This document shows, in pieces, positions 1-6,689 of a stretch of 8,177 bases of DNA. The position numbers and the translations under genes were made by a program. How positions within the stretch are numbered: position 1 is the stretch's first letter; every line of letters begins with the position of its first letter. Source of the DNA: [Eubacterium] saphenum (GTDB lineage: Bacteria > Bacillota > Clostridia > Oscillospirales > Ruminococcaceae); contig SFLN01000103.1 in the NCBI GenBank assembly GCA_004554555.1, positions 1 to 8,177 of the forward strand. The letters are read 5' to 3'. Under the pieces are notes generated by a model that worked only from the letters and a program-made list of their open reading frames with translations, was not told the DNA's origin and did no database searches.

Positions 1-434
1 ATTATCTTACCTGTTATACCTGTTGAATTATCATATTTTATACCACCATTGTAGTATCTGTTCATACCGATACCACTACCATGGGATCCGCCTGTGGCAT
101 TAAGTGTACCTGTTCCGTCTATTGTCAGTGTACCATAGTCTGATGTTATATTATTCGCATACACTGCTATACCTGCATAATAGCTCGGCGCTTTTACATT
201 AAGTGTGCTGCCGTCCTCAAGATGCAATGTAAGTGATGCACCTGATTCAATCTTTATCGGTGCAGTTGTGGTAGATGTGATTGAAACATCACCACTTATT
301 GTAAGTTCAGCCCTTGTACCTGATTTTACAATGATAATATTTGCTGTTGTTATATCAGAAAGTGAATACTCCCCATTTTCAGATATAGTTACTGTACCCG
401 TACCAAGTGACTCTGTAATATCCTTTACTGTTGG

Positions 435-722
435 TGTCGGCAACGGAGTTGGAGTTGGCTCTTGTGTCGGCTCTACAGTAGGGGTTGCTGTCGGCGCTTG
501 TGTCGGCTCTGCAACAGGAGTTGCTGTTGGTGCTTGTGTCGGCTCTGCAACAGGAGTTGCTGTTGGTGCTTGTGTAGACGCTGCGGCAGGAGTTGCTGTT
601 GGTGCTTGTGTCGGCTCTGCGGCAGGAGTTGCTGCCGGTTCTTGTGTCGGTTCTGCAACAGGAGTTGCTGTCGGCGCTTCTGTAGACGCTACAATGGGTT
701 CTGCTGTCGGTGCTTCTGTTGG
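435..722 (-). repeat. About eight tandem 36-base repeats encoding a Pro/Thr/Ala stalk
   Basis: Units begin at 722, 686, 650, 614, 578, 542, 506 and 470. Each encodes 12 residues of the type PTQAPTATPVAE; variants are PTEAPTAEPIVA, STEAPTATPVAE, PTQEPAATPAAE, PTQAPTATPAAA, STQAPTATPVAE, PTQAPTATPVAE, PTQAPTATPTVE and a degenerate last unit PTQEPTPTPLPT. The units abut with no spacers, so this is not a CRISPR array. Pro/Thr-rich tracts of this kind form extended linkers that carry a domain away from the membrane through the cell wall, and they are often glycosylated. Such an array can change copy number. Confidence 0.9.
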
Positions 723-1013
723 CTCCTCCATTGTTTTTACATCTCCATCATTGAGCATCTTAGTAAAAATTTCAGCTGTTTCTATTGATAACCCAGACAA
801 TTCTGATTCTGTATTTACGGAATCAGCAGGAACAAAAGCCGGATAATTATATAACGGTATTAATTTTTTACTGCTGTGTGATTTAGATTCTGATACCGAT
901 CCGGTTTCTTCGCTTTCATCAGGTTCTGATGTGGTTTCAACCTCAGGCGATACTGTAACTTCTGCTGTTGCTGTTGGTTCCGGTGTTTCCGGAACAGCTG
1001 TTTCCTTCGGTTC

Positions 1014-1067
1014 TGCTGTTTCGGGTGCAGATGATGTTTCCGGTGCAGATGATGTTTGCGGTGCAGA
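1014..1067 (-). repeat. Three tandem 18-base repeats (SAP[Q/E]TS)
   Basis: Three consecutive 18-base units (1067-1050, 1049-1032, 1031-1014) encode SAPQTS, SAPETS and SAPETA. They differ at only a few bases, so this is a recent small expansion inside the Ser/Thr/Glu-rich linker. Confidence 0.75.
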
Positions 1068-1453
1068 AGTGACTTCTGCTTCCGTCTGCATTTCTTTTGC
1101 AGATTCTTCTGCCGCCTTCTCCTCCTCAGATGTATCTTGTGTATTTATATTTTCTTGAGAGGTTTCCGTTATATCTGTCTGGACTTTATCTTCAGAAGAA
1201 TTATTCTGTTCATCTTCATTTGATTTAAAATTATCATTATCAAAAATCTTCTCGGCTTTGGCGTTCTCGAAACTGCCGTCAATCTTTTTCATATCCGACA
1301 GCTCGAGCTTTTTCTCGCTCAAAACGCTTTCGCCAAGGTATTCCGTTTCGCGCACCCAAAGCTCACCGTTGTTTTCAAACAATTCAAGATAGTTGCCAAA
1401 ACCGTTATTTGAAAACATATAGAGCTGTTTTTCCGAGTAATCGCAAGCGCTTA

Positions 1454-1942
1454 TCAGATTTCGCGCCGCCCGTCGCCGTTTAAATCCGCAAGATAAACCT
1501 GTAAAATCGGCATTCCCGAAGCGATTACTTCGCCGTTTGCGGTGATTTTATTGTGCATACATTCAAAGGCAACGCCCTCATATTCGGGCATCGTGAACTC
1601 AAATTTGTATTCCCTGTAATCTTCTAAACCGTCTAAATCATAGCCAAGTTTTTCGACAGCTGCCGAACTCGCAGCTCCCGATGAATTATCGGACGCAACA
1701 AGCGAGTTTTTGCCAACATTTTTGAGCACCAGCGGAAGCACAATCGCAGCCGCCGCGCAAAGTCCCGCCAAAGCGATAAAAATCGGAGCTTTCCGCGATT
1801 TCTCCTCGCTTACAACTCTCGGCTTTCCGTCGGGAATAACGCTGTCATTTTGGTTAGATGTTTTTTCGATTTCTTCGATAGCTTCGCGGCTGAATTCATC
1901 GCTGATTGAACCCAAAGCCTGCGTAATTCTGCTGATTTTCAT
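1454..1942 (-). CDS. Probable membrane anti-sigma factor / sensor, N-terminal part before a frameshift
   Basis: A 162-codon frame that begins at the ATGA overlap with the sigma gene and ends at TGA (1454-1456). Residues about 1-50 are charged and cytoplasmic; 'ALGSISDEFSREAIEE' resembles the N-terminal motif of regulators that sit behind ECF sigma genes in Ruminococcaceae. One membrane helix spans about 52-73. Residues 74-95 are a Ser/Ala linker, and from about 96 an extracytoplasmic domain starts, including 'DLNGDGRREI' (153-162), a DxNxDGxxE loop like those that bind calcium in VCBS/FG-GAP and EF-hand-type repeats. No zinc-binding HxxxCxxC anti-sigma signature is present, so the role rests on gene position and topology. 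The domain is cut off in mid-fold: after 'REI' the -1 frame continues with ISACDYSEKQLYMF and stays open to the window edge. The true protein is therefore probably much longer, and this piece is either a truncated product or the result of a one-base error. Confidence 0.75.
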   Translation of the reverse strand: MKISRITQALGSISDEFSREAIEEIEKTSNQNDSVIPDGKPRVVSEEKSRKAPIFIALAGLCAAAAIVLPLVLKNVGKNSLVASDNSSGAASSAAVEKLGYDLDGLEDYREYKFEFTMPEYEGVAFECMHNKITANGEVIASGMPILQVYLADLNGDGRREI

Positions 1943-1959
1943 ACTTCAATTCCCTCCTT
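1939..1959 (-). promoter_or_regulatory. ATGA overlap and internal ribosome binding site (translational coupling)
   Basis: The sigma stop TGA (1941-1939) shares bases with the ATG (1942-1940) of the next gene. AAGGAGGG (1959-1952) lies within the last codons of the sigma gene, nine bases before that ATG. Together these mark coupled translation of the pair. Confidence 0.85.
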
Positions 1960-2493
1960 AACAAGGTGTTCGCGCAGCTTTTTCCGCGTTCTGCAAAGCA
2001 TTGAATTAACCTTGTCCTCGGTGAACGAGAAATGCCTTGCGATTTCCTTTTGCGTGTAAAAATACACATATTTCAACACAAAAACCTTGCGGACAATCGG
2101 CTGCTGTTTTGCCAGAAAATCGTTGATTGCTTTGCTGATTTCTTCGTCTTCAACAGATGAACTTATTCGGTCATCGGGAAGGATTTCTTCAAGCTCGGAC
2201 AGCGACATCGCAAGCTCCGACGAGCGTTTTTGGCAATTGTTGTAGCGCAGGCGAGTTAAAGCGAGATTTCGCGTTATCTTGCAGACAAAGCCCTTCAGAC
2301 TGTTCGGCTCTGTCGGCGGGATTGAGTTCCAGAGCTTCAAAAACGCGTCGTTCACGCACTCCTCGCTGTCCTCGTTGCTGTCAAGAATTTTGTTTGCGAC
2401 GCTCATGCAAAGGTTGCCGTATTTCCGCTCGGCTTCGGAGATTGCCGCCTCGTTTCTGTCGAAAAACAGCCCGATTATTTCACCGTCGTCCAT
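1939..2493 (-). CDS. ECF-type RNA polymerase sigma factor
   Basis: A 184-residue sigma-70-family protein with only the sigma-2 and sigma-4 domains, the usual size for an ECF sigma factor. It would direct RNA polymerase to a small set of promoters in response to an envelope or extracellular signal. Sigma-2 covers about residues 22-85: the segment with 'DSEECVNDAFLKLWNSIPP' matches the region 2.2 core-binding helix, and 'SLKGFVCKITRNLALTRLR' covers regions 2.3-2.4. A variable acidic linker (about 90-120) follows. Sigma-4 spans about 121-179, with the helix-turn-helix in 'TQKEIARHFSFTEDKVNSMLCRTRKKLREHL'-like order (about 147-178), beginning 'YTQKEIARHFSFTEDKV'. It has its own promoter and lies behind the terminator of the transporter operon. 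Its stop codon overlaps the start of the next gene (ATGA), which fits a sigma/anti-sigma pair translated in a fixed ratio. Its target promoters are not identifiable here. Confidence 0.93.
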   Translation of the reverse strand: MDDGEIIGLFFDRNEAAISEAERKYGNLCMSVANKILDSNEDSEECVNDAFLKLWNSIPPTEPNSLKGFVCKITRNLALTRLRYNNCQKRSSELAMSLSELEEILPDDRISSSVEDEEISKAINDFLAKQQPIVRKVFVLKYVYFYTQKEIARHFSFTEDKVNSMLCRTRKKLREHLVKEGIEV

Positions 2494-2499
2494 TTGTAC

Positions 2500-2505
2500 A
2501 CCTCC
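2500..2505 (-). promoter_or_regulatory. Ribosome binding site of the sigma-factor gene
   Basis: GGAGGT on the minus strand, six bases before the ATG at 2493. It supports this start over any internal Met. Confidence 0.8.
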
Positions 2506-2512
2506 ATTTTTT

Positions 2513-2524
2513 GAAAAGCTTTTC
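2513..2524. other. 12-base palindrome in the sigma-gene leader
   Basis: GAAAAGCTTTTC is a perfect palindrome lying between the predicted transcription start and the ribosome binding site of the sigma gene. It could be a small operator or a weak hairpin, but a short A/T-rich palindrome can also arise by chance. Confidence 0.25.
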
Positions 2525-2571
2525 TACTCTTTAAGATGATTTTTTTCGGCGGTTGCTTTCACTTTTTTCTA

Positions 2572-2600
2572 ATTATATCAAAATTTGTCGATAAATGCAA
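2572..2600 (-). promoter_or_regulatory. Extended -10 promoter of the sigma-factor gene
   Basis: On the minus strand TTGCAT (2600-2595) and TATAAT (2577-2572) are separated by 17 bases. The -10 is a perfect match and is preceded by TG at the extended -10 position (TGATATAAT). The -35 matches the consensus at three of six bases, which is common when an extended -10 is present. Transcription would start near 2565, giving a leader of about 70 bases. This looks like a housekeeping (sigma-A) promoter, not an obvious ECF-type autoregulated one. Confidence 0.7.
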
Positions 2601-2650
2601 ATTAAACCGCTCAACAAACAAAAATTATCGGCGGAATGCTCGTTGGAGAC

Positions 2651-2688
2651 TAACAAAAATTAACCCTCCGCCAAACAACGGAGGGTTA
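2651..2688 (-). terminator. Intrinsic terminator of the transporter-GLUG operon
   Basis: A perfect 10-base-pair stem (2661-2670 with 2679-2688, TAACCCTCCG pairing with CGGAGGGTTA) encloses an 8-base loop. On the minus strand it is followed by ATTTTTGTT. It begins four bases after the TAA of the GLUG gene, so it ends that transcript and separates it from the sigma-factor unit downstream. On the plus strand no convincing T-run follows, so it is probably one-directional. Confidence 0.9.
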
Positions 2689-2691
2689 TGT

Positions 2692-5600
2692 TTATTTCAG
2701 CGGTTCCTCGGATTTTTCGTCTTGGTTATCTTCAGCATCGGCTTTCCGAGCCATTTTTGCCGCTCGCCTCTTTTTAAGAAGTATCGCCCACAGCACTATA
2801 TTTACCGCGATAAGCAGAGCGCACCCGCCGATTATAAGCACGGTGACAAACTCCGTCTGCCGCAGCTGCACGCAGAAATATCCTGTACCGTCGGAGAGCT
2901 GCGGATTCTCCACAATCAGATAATGCCCATTTTGGGTGAATTCCACGTTCTTCCACGAGCCGTTCATAAACTGCATTACGTTCAAAGAGCCTCTGCCGCT
3001 CGGTGCCAGAAAACGCAGCTGCGTAATTTCCCTGTCCTCAAGGTCGCAGATTATTTCCACAAGCCTAAGCTCGCTGTTATTGTCGGGCGGGAAAACACTG
3101 CTGCTTTCGGTGGAAACCTTGACGACGCTCACGTCATCAAAAAAACCGTCAGCAAGCACAAGCGGAAATTCTCCCGATTTTTCGGTGCTTTCAATTACCG
3201 TGATGTAAGGACTGTATATCGCCTCAACCTCCGTCGGAAATGTCACGCACTCGTTGTCGAAATCCGACCACTTTGCAAAATACCCGCTCTTCACGGGGAT
3301 TTTCGGGAAATCTTCCTCGGAGAGCGCCGCGCCGTAATCCACGCAAATTGTGTCTGTCACCTTGCCTTCCACAATAAACTTAACGTTGATTTCCGACGTG
3401 CTGCCGGCAAGCCGCGCAAATTCCGCAAAATCAATCGGATATGCCGCTCCCGCATAGCTTACGCCGTCAATTCCCGCAGTTCCTCGGTCAACAAATTTGT
3501 TTCGCAGAACCTCGGTGTTGTCGTCCGAAAAGTCCACAAATCCCGCAATCGCGCCAACGCGCTCGGTGCAATCGGAAACCTTCAGTATCGCGGCATTGTC
3601 GGTGAGGATAAGCCCCTGCCCCGCGATACCGCCGACATAACTCATCGCTGAAACCGAAGCTTTTACAATACAATCCCTTATCGCCGCCGTGGAACTGCCT
3701 GCAATTCCTCCGACATAGCTGCCGCTTGTTGCGGTAACCTTGCCGTTTTCAACGGAGTTTCGCACAACCCCCATTTCCATTCTTCCGACAATGCCACCGC
3801 AGTAGTTTTTCTTCGCGGTAACTTCACCCGTGTTGGTGCAGCCGTCTATAATATCCCGAACCTTGTAGCTGTAACTGAACGAGGTTTCCCCTGACTGCGC
3901 GATATCGTCCTCGGGGTCAAAATCAACGTCGATTGCCATTGAACCCGTAATACCGCCGATGTTCACATCGCCCTGCACCCCGCCGTAATTCACGCAGGAC
4001 ACAACCGTTCCCTGTCTGCTTGAAGAGCCGTCCTCGGACACATCTGTGGTGAAGCCGCTGTCATCATCGGACATCAGCTTGTCTTTCATCTCCTGTAAAA
4101 TATCGTTGATTTTCGCAAATTCATCGTTGATTTCTTGGAAATCGTCCATCAACAAGTCGCCCTGCTTATTTGCCGTGCTGCTGATAACGGAGATTGCGCT
4201 GATTACTCCCGAGAAATTGTTGGAAAAGCCGTCCACTGCTGCGGTAAATTCTTCATCTGCTGCGGGAAACTCAACCGCCGGCTTGTCGCCAAGAATTTTC
4301 GCGGTATCGGCAAGCTGACCGCAAGCTTCAGCTAAAACCTCACAAGCCTCCGATAAGTAGGAAAACGCGTCCGAAGCCGCTCCCGAAGCGCTCTCCAGCG
4401 TATCAAACGCCGAGGAAATGCTGTCCGCAGCCTTGTTGAAATTATCGCCTGCGGAAGTTATCGAGTCTGCGGAGTCGGAAATCTTGTCAAGTGCGTCCGA
4501 AATCAGCTCAAGGCTGTCTTGAACCGCAGCGGTATCAATCTCATCGGCAATCACGTTCATCGCGGAAATTATCTCGTCCGAGCAGGAGGATATTTTGCTC
4601 AACGAATTATTTATCACGTCCAACTGCTTTGAAATCTCGTCGTAGGTGTCCTCGGGGATATCGGAGCTGCTGATTTTTTCGTATGCGTCGGTAACCTTCG
4701 CGAGCGCTTCTTCAGCGTCCTCAAGTGCCTCGCTCAGCTCTTTTGAAGCGGTTTCAAGCTCGTCAAGTCCTTCGTTAAGCTGTTCCGAATTCACCGCTTT
4801 CTCGAGAGAATCCGCAGCATTTGAAAGGTGTTCAGCCGCAGATGAAATGCTGTCAGACGCGGCTCTCAGCTCTTCGGTCGCCTTGTCCGTGTCGGGAACT
4901 GTCTGCGAAGCCGCCTCCAGAGCCGCCGCAGCGTGAATGGCAGCATCGCTTAGGTCGTTTATCGACGCAACCAGCTCGTCAAGACCTTTCTGCAGCTCCT
5001 CACCGTCAACCGCACCCACAATCTTCTCCAATGCGGCGCTCATTCTGCTTAGCGCGCTTGTAACGTCCTGAAGGCTGCGGGAAAGCTCGATTATTCCATC
5101 GGACAAATCCTCAAAGTCCTGCCCGTTAACCCAATCCGCCAAATCATCGCAAGCCTCGCCGATTTCATCAAGCGCCGTGATAATTTTTTTCACCTCGCCG
5201 TTGATTTTGCCAAGCTCGTTTATAATCGTTTTCACAGCGTCGTTCACGCGGTCTGCGTCACCCAAAGCCTCACTCAATTTCTTTGAGGCGGAGCTGATAT
5301 CGTCAAGTCCCTCGGAAATACCGTCAATTGCTTCATTGAGCCGGTCAATCCCTGCCTGCGCGCTGTCAATTGCCGACTGCATATCGTCGTTTGCGGCGGT
5401 GATTTCATCGAACACCTTCTCAAGAGAGCTGCTGAAGCTGCTGAGCAAATCAAGCCCCTTGCGAAAGCCTTCCAATGCGGGAGCTGCTCCGTCAAGCGCC
5501 TCGTCAACTCTCGCCGAAACCTCGTTCAGCCCATCAGCCCAGCCATTGTAAATTCCCTCGGCACGGTCGGAGATATCGTCCGCAGATTGGCGAAGCTGCT

Positions 5601-6669
5601 CCATCTGCCACGTCAGCCCCTGCACTTTGTCGTTCACCGTTCCTCCGGCGGCTTTCGCGTCGGAAATGAGTTTTTCGCAAAGCTCCCCGAGAACCGCCGT
5701 TTCGTCCAGCAGTTTCTGCGCGGTGTCCTTGTCGAAATCAATGCTGCGATAAGGCTCCATCTGCCCGACAATACCGCCGACGTCCTTTCTGCCGAAAATC
5801 TCGCCGTTGTTCACGCAGGCGCTGACATATCCGCACTGCCTGCCGACAATTCCACCGACATTGTAGCCGATATGAGGATATCCCACTGTCCCGAAATTCT
5901 CACAGCCCTGAACTATACCGTCCGAAAAGCCCGCAATTCCTCCCGCGTCCGACATTGAAGACGGCTCCTCCTGCGAGATAATGCTGTCCCAGTCAATGTC
6001 GCGGATAGAGAGCTTTGCCTCGGACGCGGTTGTGTTCACGCTGCAGCGGCTTGTGCAGTTCATTATCGTGCCCAAGCTGCTTCCGGCAATACCTCCCGAA
6101 ATATGCTCGCCGGAAATTGCACCCGTGCTGCCGCAGCCCGAAATAAGCCCGCTCTTTTCATTTATGCCAACAATTCCGCCGACATAGCTGCTGCCGTTTA
6201 CGGAACCGTCAAAATTGCAGTTGATGATATTTCCCGCGTTATTTCCCGCAATTCCTCCGATATATTCGGAGCTTCCCGAGGGAGATACAACGCCCTTAAC
6301 CGTGAGGTTTTTGACCAAAGCGCCGTGCTGAACATATCGGAAAAGCCCGAAATGCGAGCCTTCTTTCGTTATCTTGAGCCCGGAAATTGTATGACCGTTT
6401 CCGTCAAAAGTACCGCCGAAAACGGGTATCGGCGTAAACTCCCCGGAAAGGCTGATATCCGCAGAAAGCGTTACATAAAGGTTTTGGCTGTACGAATCCA
6501 GCCGACAGCTTTCAGAAAACCGCAAAAGCCCTTCTTCATCGGAAATTGTAAACTCCTGCCGTGAACTTTGCGATGAGCGAACAGCCGCATTTGCTGCAAG
6601 GCTGCTTGTCGGCATCGACAAAGCGAGGACAACAGCAGCGGCAATAGAAACAAATTTTCTTAATTTCAT
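2692..6669 (-). CDS. Secreted, membrane-anchored GLUG-repeat protein with large coiled-coil insert
   Basis: A 1325-residue surface protein of unknown function. It starts with a typical signal peptide (K/R-rich N-terminus, hydrophobic core about 6-19, Ala-rich cleavage region about 24-29). A first block of GLUG-type beta-solenoid rungs follows, with GGI(A/V)G cores at about 138, 164, 192, 243, 272 and 298. Residues about 316-868 are nearly all helix-forming, rich in Ala, Ser, Asp, Glu and Leu with heptad spacing, and almost without Pro. A second GLUG block has cores at about 905, 958, 987, 1013 and 1039. Residues about 1093-1153 resemble the small Listeria-Bacteroides (InlB B / Flg_new) repeat fold. 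One membrane helix (about 1274-1298) is followed by a KKRRAAK stop-transfer and an acidic cytoplasmic tail. There is no LPXTG sorting signal. The chain therefore faces the cell exterior and is anchored at its C-terminus. Its position right behind an MMPL gene suggests it is an extracytoplasmic partner of that transporter; this is inference. The start is set by the strong ribosome binding site and the signal peptide. Confidence 0.88.
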   Translation of the reverse strand: MKLRKFVSIAAAVVLALSMPTSSLAANAAVRSSQSSRQEFTISDEEGLLRFSESCRLDSYSQNLYVTLSADISLSGEFTPIPVFGGTFDGNGHTISGLKITKEGSHFGLFRYVQHGALVKNLTVKGVVSPSGSSEYIGGIAGNNAGNIINCNFDGSVNGSSYVGGIVGINEKSGLISGCGSTGAISGEHISGGIAGSSLGTIMNCTSRCSVNTTASEAKLSIRDIDWDSIISQEEPSSMSDAGGIAGFSDGIVQGCENFGTVGYPHIGYNVGGIVGRQCGYVSACVNNGEIFGRKDVGGIVGQMEPYRSIDFDKDTAQKLLDETAVLGELCEKLISDAKAAGGTVNDKVQGLTWQMEQLRQSADDISDRAEGIYNGWADGLNEVSARVDEALDGAAPALEGFRKGLDLLSSFSSSLEKVFDEITAANDDMQSAIDSAQAGIDRLNEAIDGISEGLDDISSASKKLSEALGDADRVNDAVKTIINELGKINGEVKKIITALDEIGEACDDLADWVNGQDFEDLSDGIIELSRSLQDVTSALSRMSAALEKIVGAVDGEELQKGLDELVASINDLSDAAIHAAAALEAASQTVPDTDKATEELRAASDSISSAAEHLSNAADSLEKAVNSEQLNEGLDELETASKELSEALEDAEEALAKVTDAYEKISSSDIPEDTYDEISKQLDVINNSLSKISSCSDEIISAMNVIADEIDTAAVQDSLELISDALDKISDSADSITSAGDNFNKAADSISSAFDTLESASGAASDAFSYLSEACEVLAEACGQLADTAKILGDKPAVEFPAADEEFTAAVDGFSNNFSGVISAISVISSTANKQGDLLMDDFQEINDEFAKINDILQEMKDKLMSDDDSGFTTDVSEDGSSSRQGTVVSCVNYGGVQGDVNIGGITGSMAIDVDFDPEDDIAQSGETSFSYSYKVRDIIDGCTNTGEVTAKKNYCGGIVGRMEMGVVRNSVENGKVTATSGSYVGGIAGSSTAAIRDCIVKASVSAMSYVGGIAGQGLILTDNAAILKVSDCTERVGAIAGFVDFSDDNTEVLRNKFVDRGTAGIDGVSYAGAAYPIDFAEFARLAGSTSEINVKFIVEGKVTDTICVDYGAALSEEDFPKIPVKSGYFAKWSDFDNECVTFPTEVEAIYSPYITVIESTEKSGEFPLVLADGFFDDVSVVKVSTESSSVFPPDNNSELRLVEIICDLEDREITQLRFLAPSGRGSLNVMQFMNGSWKNVEFTQNGHYLIVENPQLSDGTGYFCVQLRQTEFVTVLIIGGCALLIAVNIVLWAILLKKRRAAKMARKADAEDNQDEKSEEPLK
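3541..3993 (-). repeat. Second GLUG repeat block of the surface protein
   Basis: Encodes residues about 893-1043, with cores GGITG, GGIVG, GGIAG, GGIAG and GAIAG. The rungs are the same type as in the first block. The solenoid therefore appears to be split by the coiled coil rather than present as two unrelated domains. Confidence 0.72.
4066..5724 (-). other. Coiled-coil region inserted between the GLUG blocks
   Basis: Encodes residues about 316-868 of the surface protein: long helices with Leu/Ile at heptad positions and very few Pro. The segment GLDDISSASKKLSEALGDA (454-472) recurs as GLDELETASKELSEALEDA (634-652), and GLDEL also occurs at about 562. The region therefore looks built from internal duplications. 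It resembles the helical ectodomains found within Firmicutes MMPL and YhgE/Pip-type membrane proteins, but here it sits in a separate polypeptide. Confidence 0.75.
5764..6402 (-). repeat. First GLUG repeat block of the surface protein
   Basis: Encodes residues about 90-302. Six imperfect rungs share the core GGI(A/V)G, each followed by a G/N turn and then a strand ending near a Cys or Asn (for example 'IINCNFDGSVNGSSYVGG'). This is the GLUG motif known from bacterial adhesin-like and IgA-peptidase-associated proteins, and it should fold as a right-handed beta-solenoid. Confidence 0.75.
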
Positions 6670-6679
6670 ACTTCTGTCT

Positions 6680-6688
6680 CCTCCTTTT
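6680..6688 (-). promoter_or_regulatory. Strong ribosome binding site for the GLUG protein
   Basis: Read on the minus strand, AAAAGGAGG lies 10 bases before the ATG at 6669, directly after the stop codon of the transporter gene. It fixes the start of the 1325-residue protein and leaves no room for a separate promoter between the two genes. Confidence 0.85.
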
Positions 6689-6689
6689 A

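Larger units (their letters stand above)
1..1457 (-). pseudogene. Frameshifted continuation of the anti-sigma/sensor gene: ectodomain, repeat stalk, beta-helix (partial)
   Basis: The minus-strand frame with codons starting at 1457 has no stop for 485 codons and runs off the left edge. It has no convincing start or ribosome binding site of its own. Its first residues (LISACDYSEKQLYMFSNNG, then a GNYLELF strand) read as the direct continuation of the domain cut at 1454, and codon use matches up to about 1250. One missing base near 1455-1458, for example ATC-CTG shortened to ATCTG, would join the frames. In order it then encodes the end of the globular domain (to about 1290), a charged linker, Ser/Thr/Glu/Pro-rich sequence with SSAPET repeats, a short non-repetitive segment (about 725-860), a PTQAPTATP stalk (435-722), and from about 410 a beta-strand repeat region with 'SGTRAELTISGDVSITS', 'GASLTLHLEDGSTLNV' and 'GTLTIDGTGTLNATGG'. 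The last part resembles right-handed beta-helix or carbohydrate-binding modules of clostridial surface proteins. The whole would be an extracellular sensor arm. Confidence 0.7.

Noticed and set aside
435..722. Possible CRISPR array, because units are 36 bases
   Set aside because: The 36-base units touch each other with no unique spacers, keep the reading frame and encode a repetitive peptide, so this is a coding tandem repeat.
205..846. Plus-strand open frame with repeated VGVAVGACVGSATG residues
   Set aside because: The repeats are just the antisense of the PTQAPTATPVAE stalk. The minus-strand reading gives a coherent surface-protein linker in a frame open for 485 codons, while the plus-strand frame has no start signals and does not explain the flanking sequence.
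1449..1462. Programmed -1 ribosomal frameshift at the end of the 162-codon frame
   Set aside because: Around the stop the bases read GCGAAATCTGATAAGC on the minus strand. There is no X-XXY-YYZ slippery heptamer and no clear stimulating hairpin just downstream. A mutation or sequence error is simpler.
2651..2688. Bidirectional terminator or regulatory hairpin such as a riboswitch
   Set aside because: The hairpin is followed by a T-run only on the minus strand, lies directly after a stop codon, and no plus-strand gene converges on it.
2536..3651. Long plus-strand open frame of 371 codons opposite the GLUG gene
   Set aside because: It covers the terminator and the antisense of a well-supported coding region, has no ribosome binding site, and encodes no recognisable domain. 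It arises from the low stop frequency opposite a coding strand.
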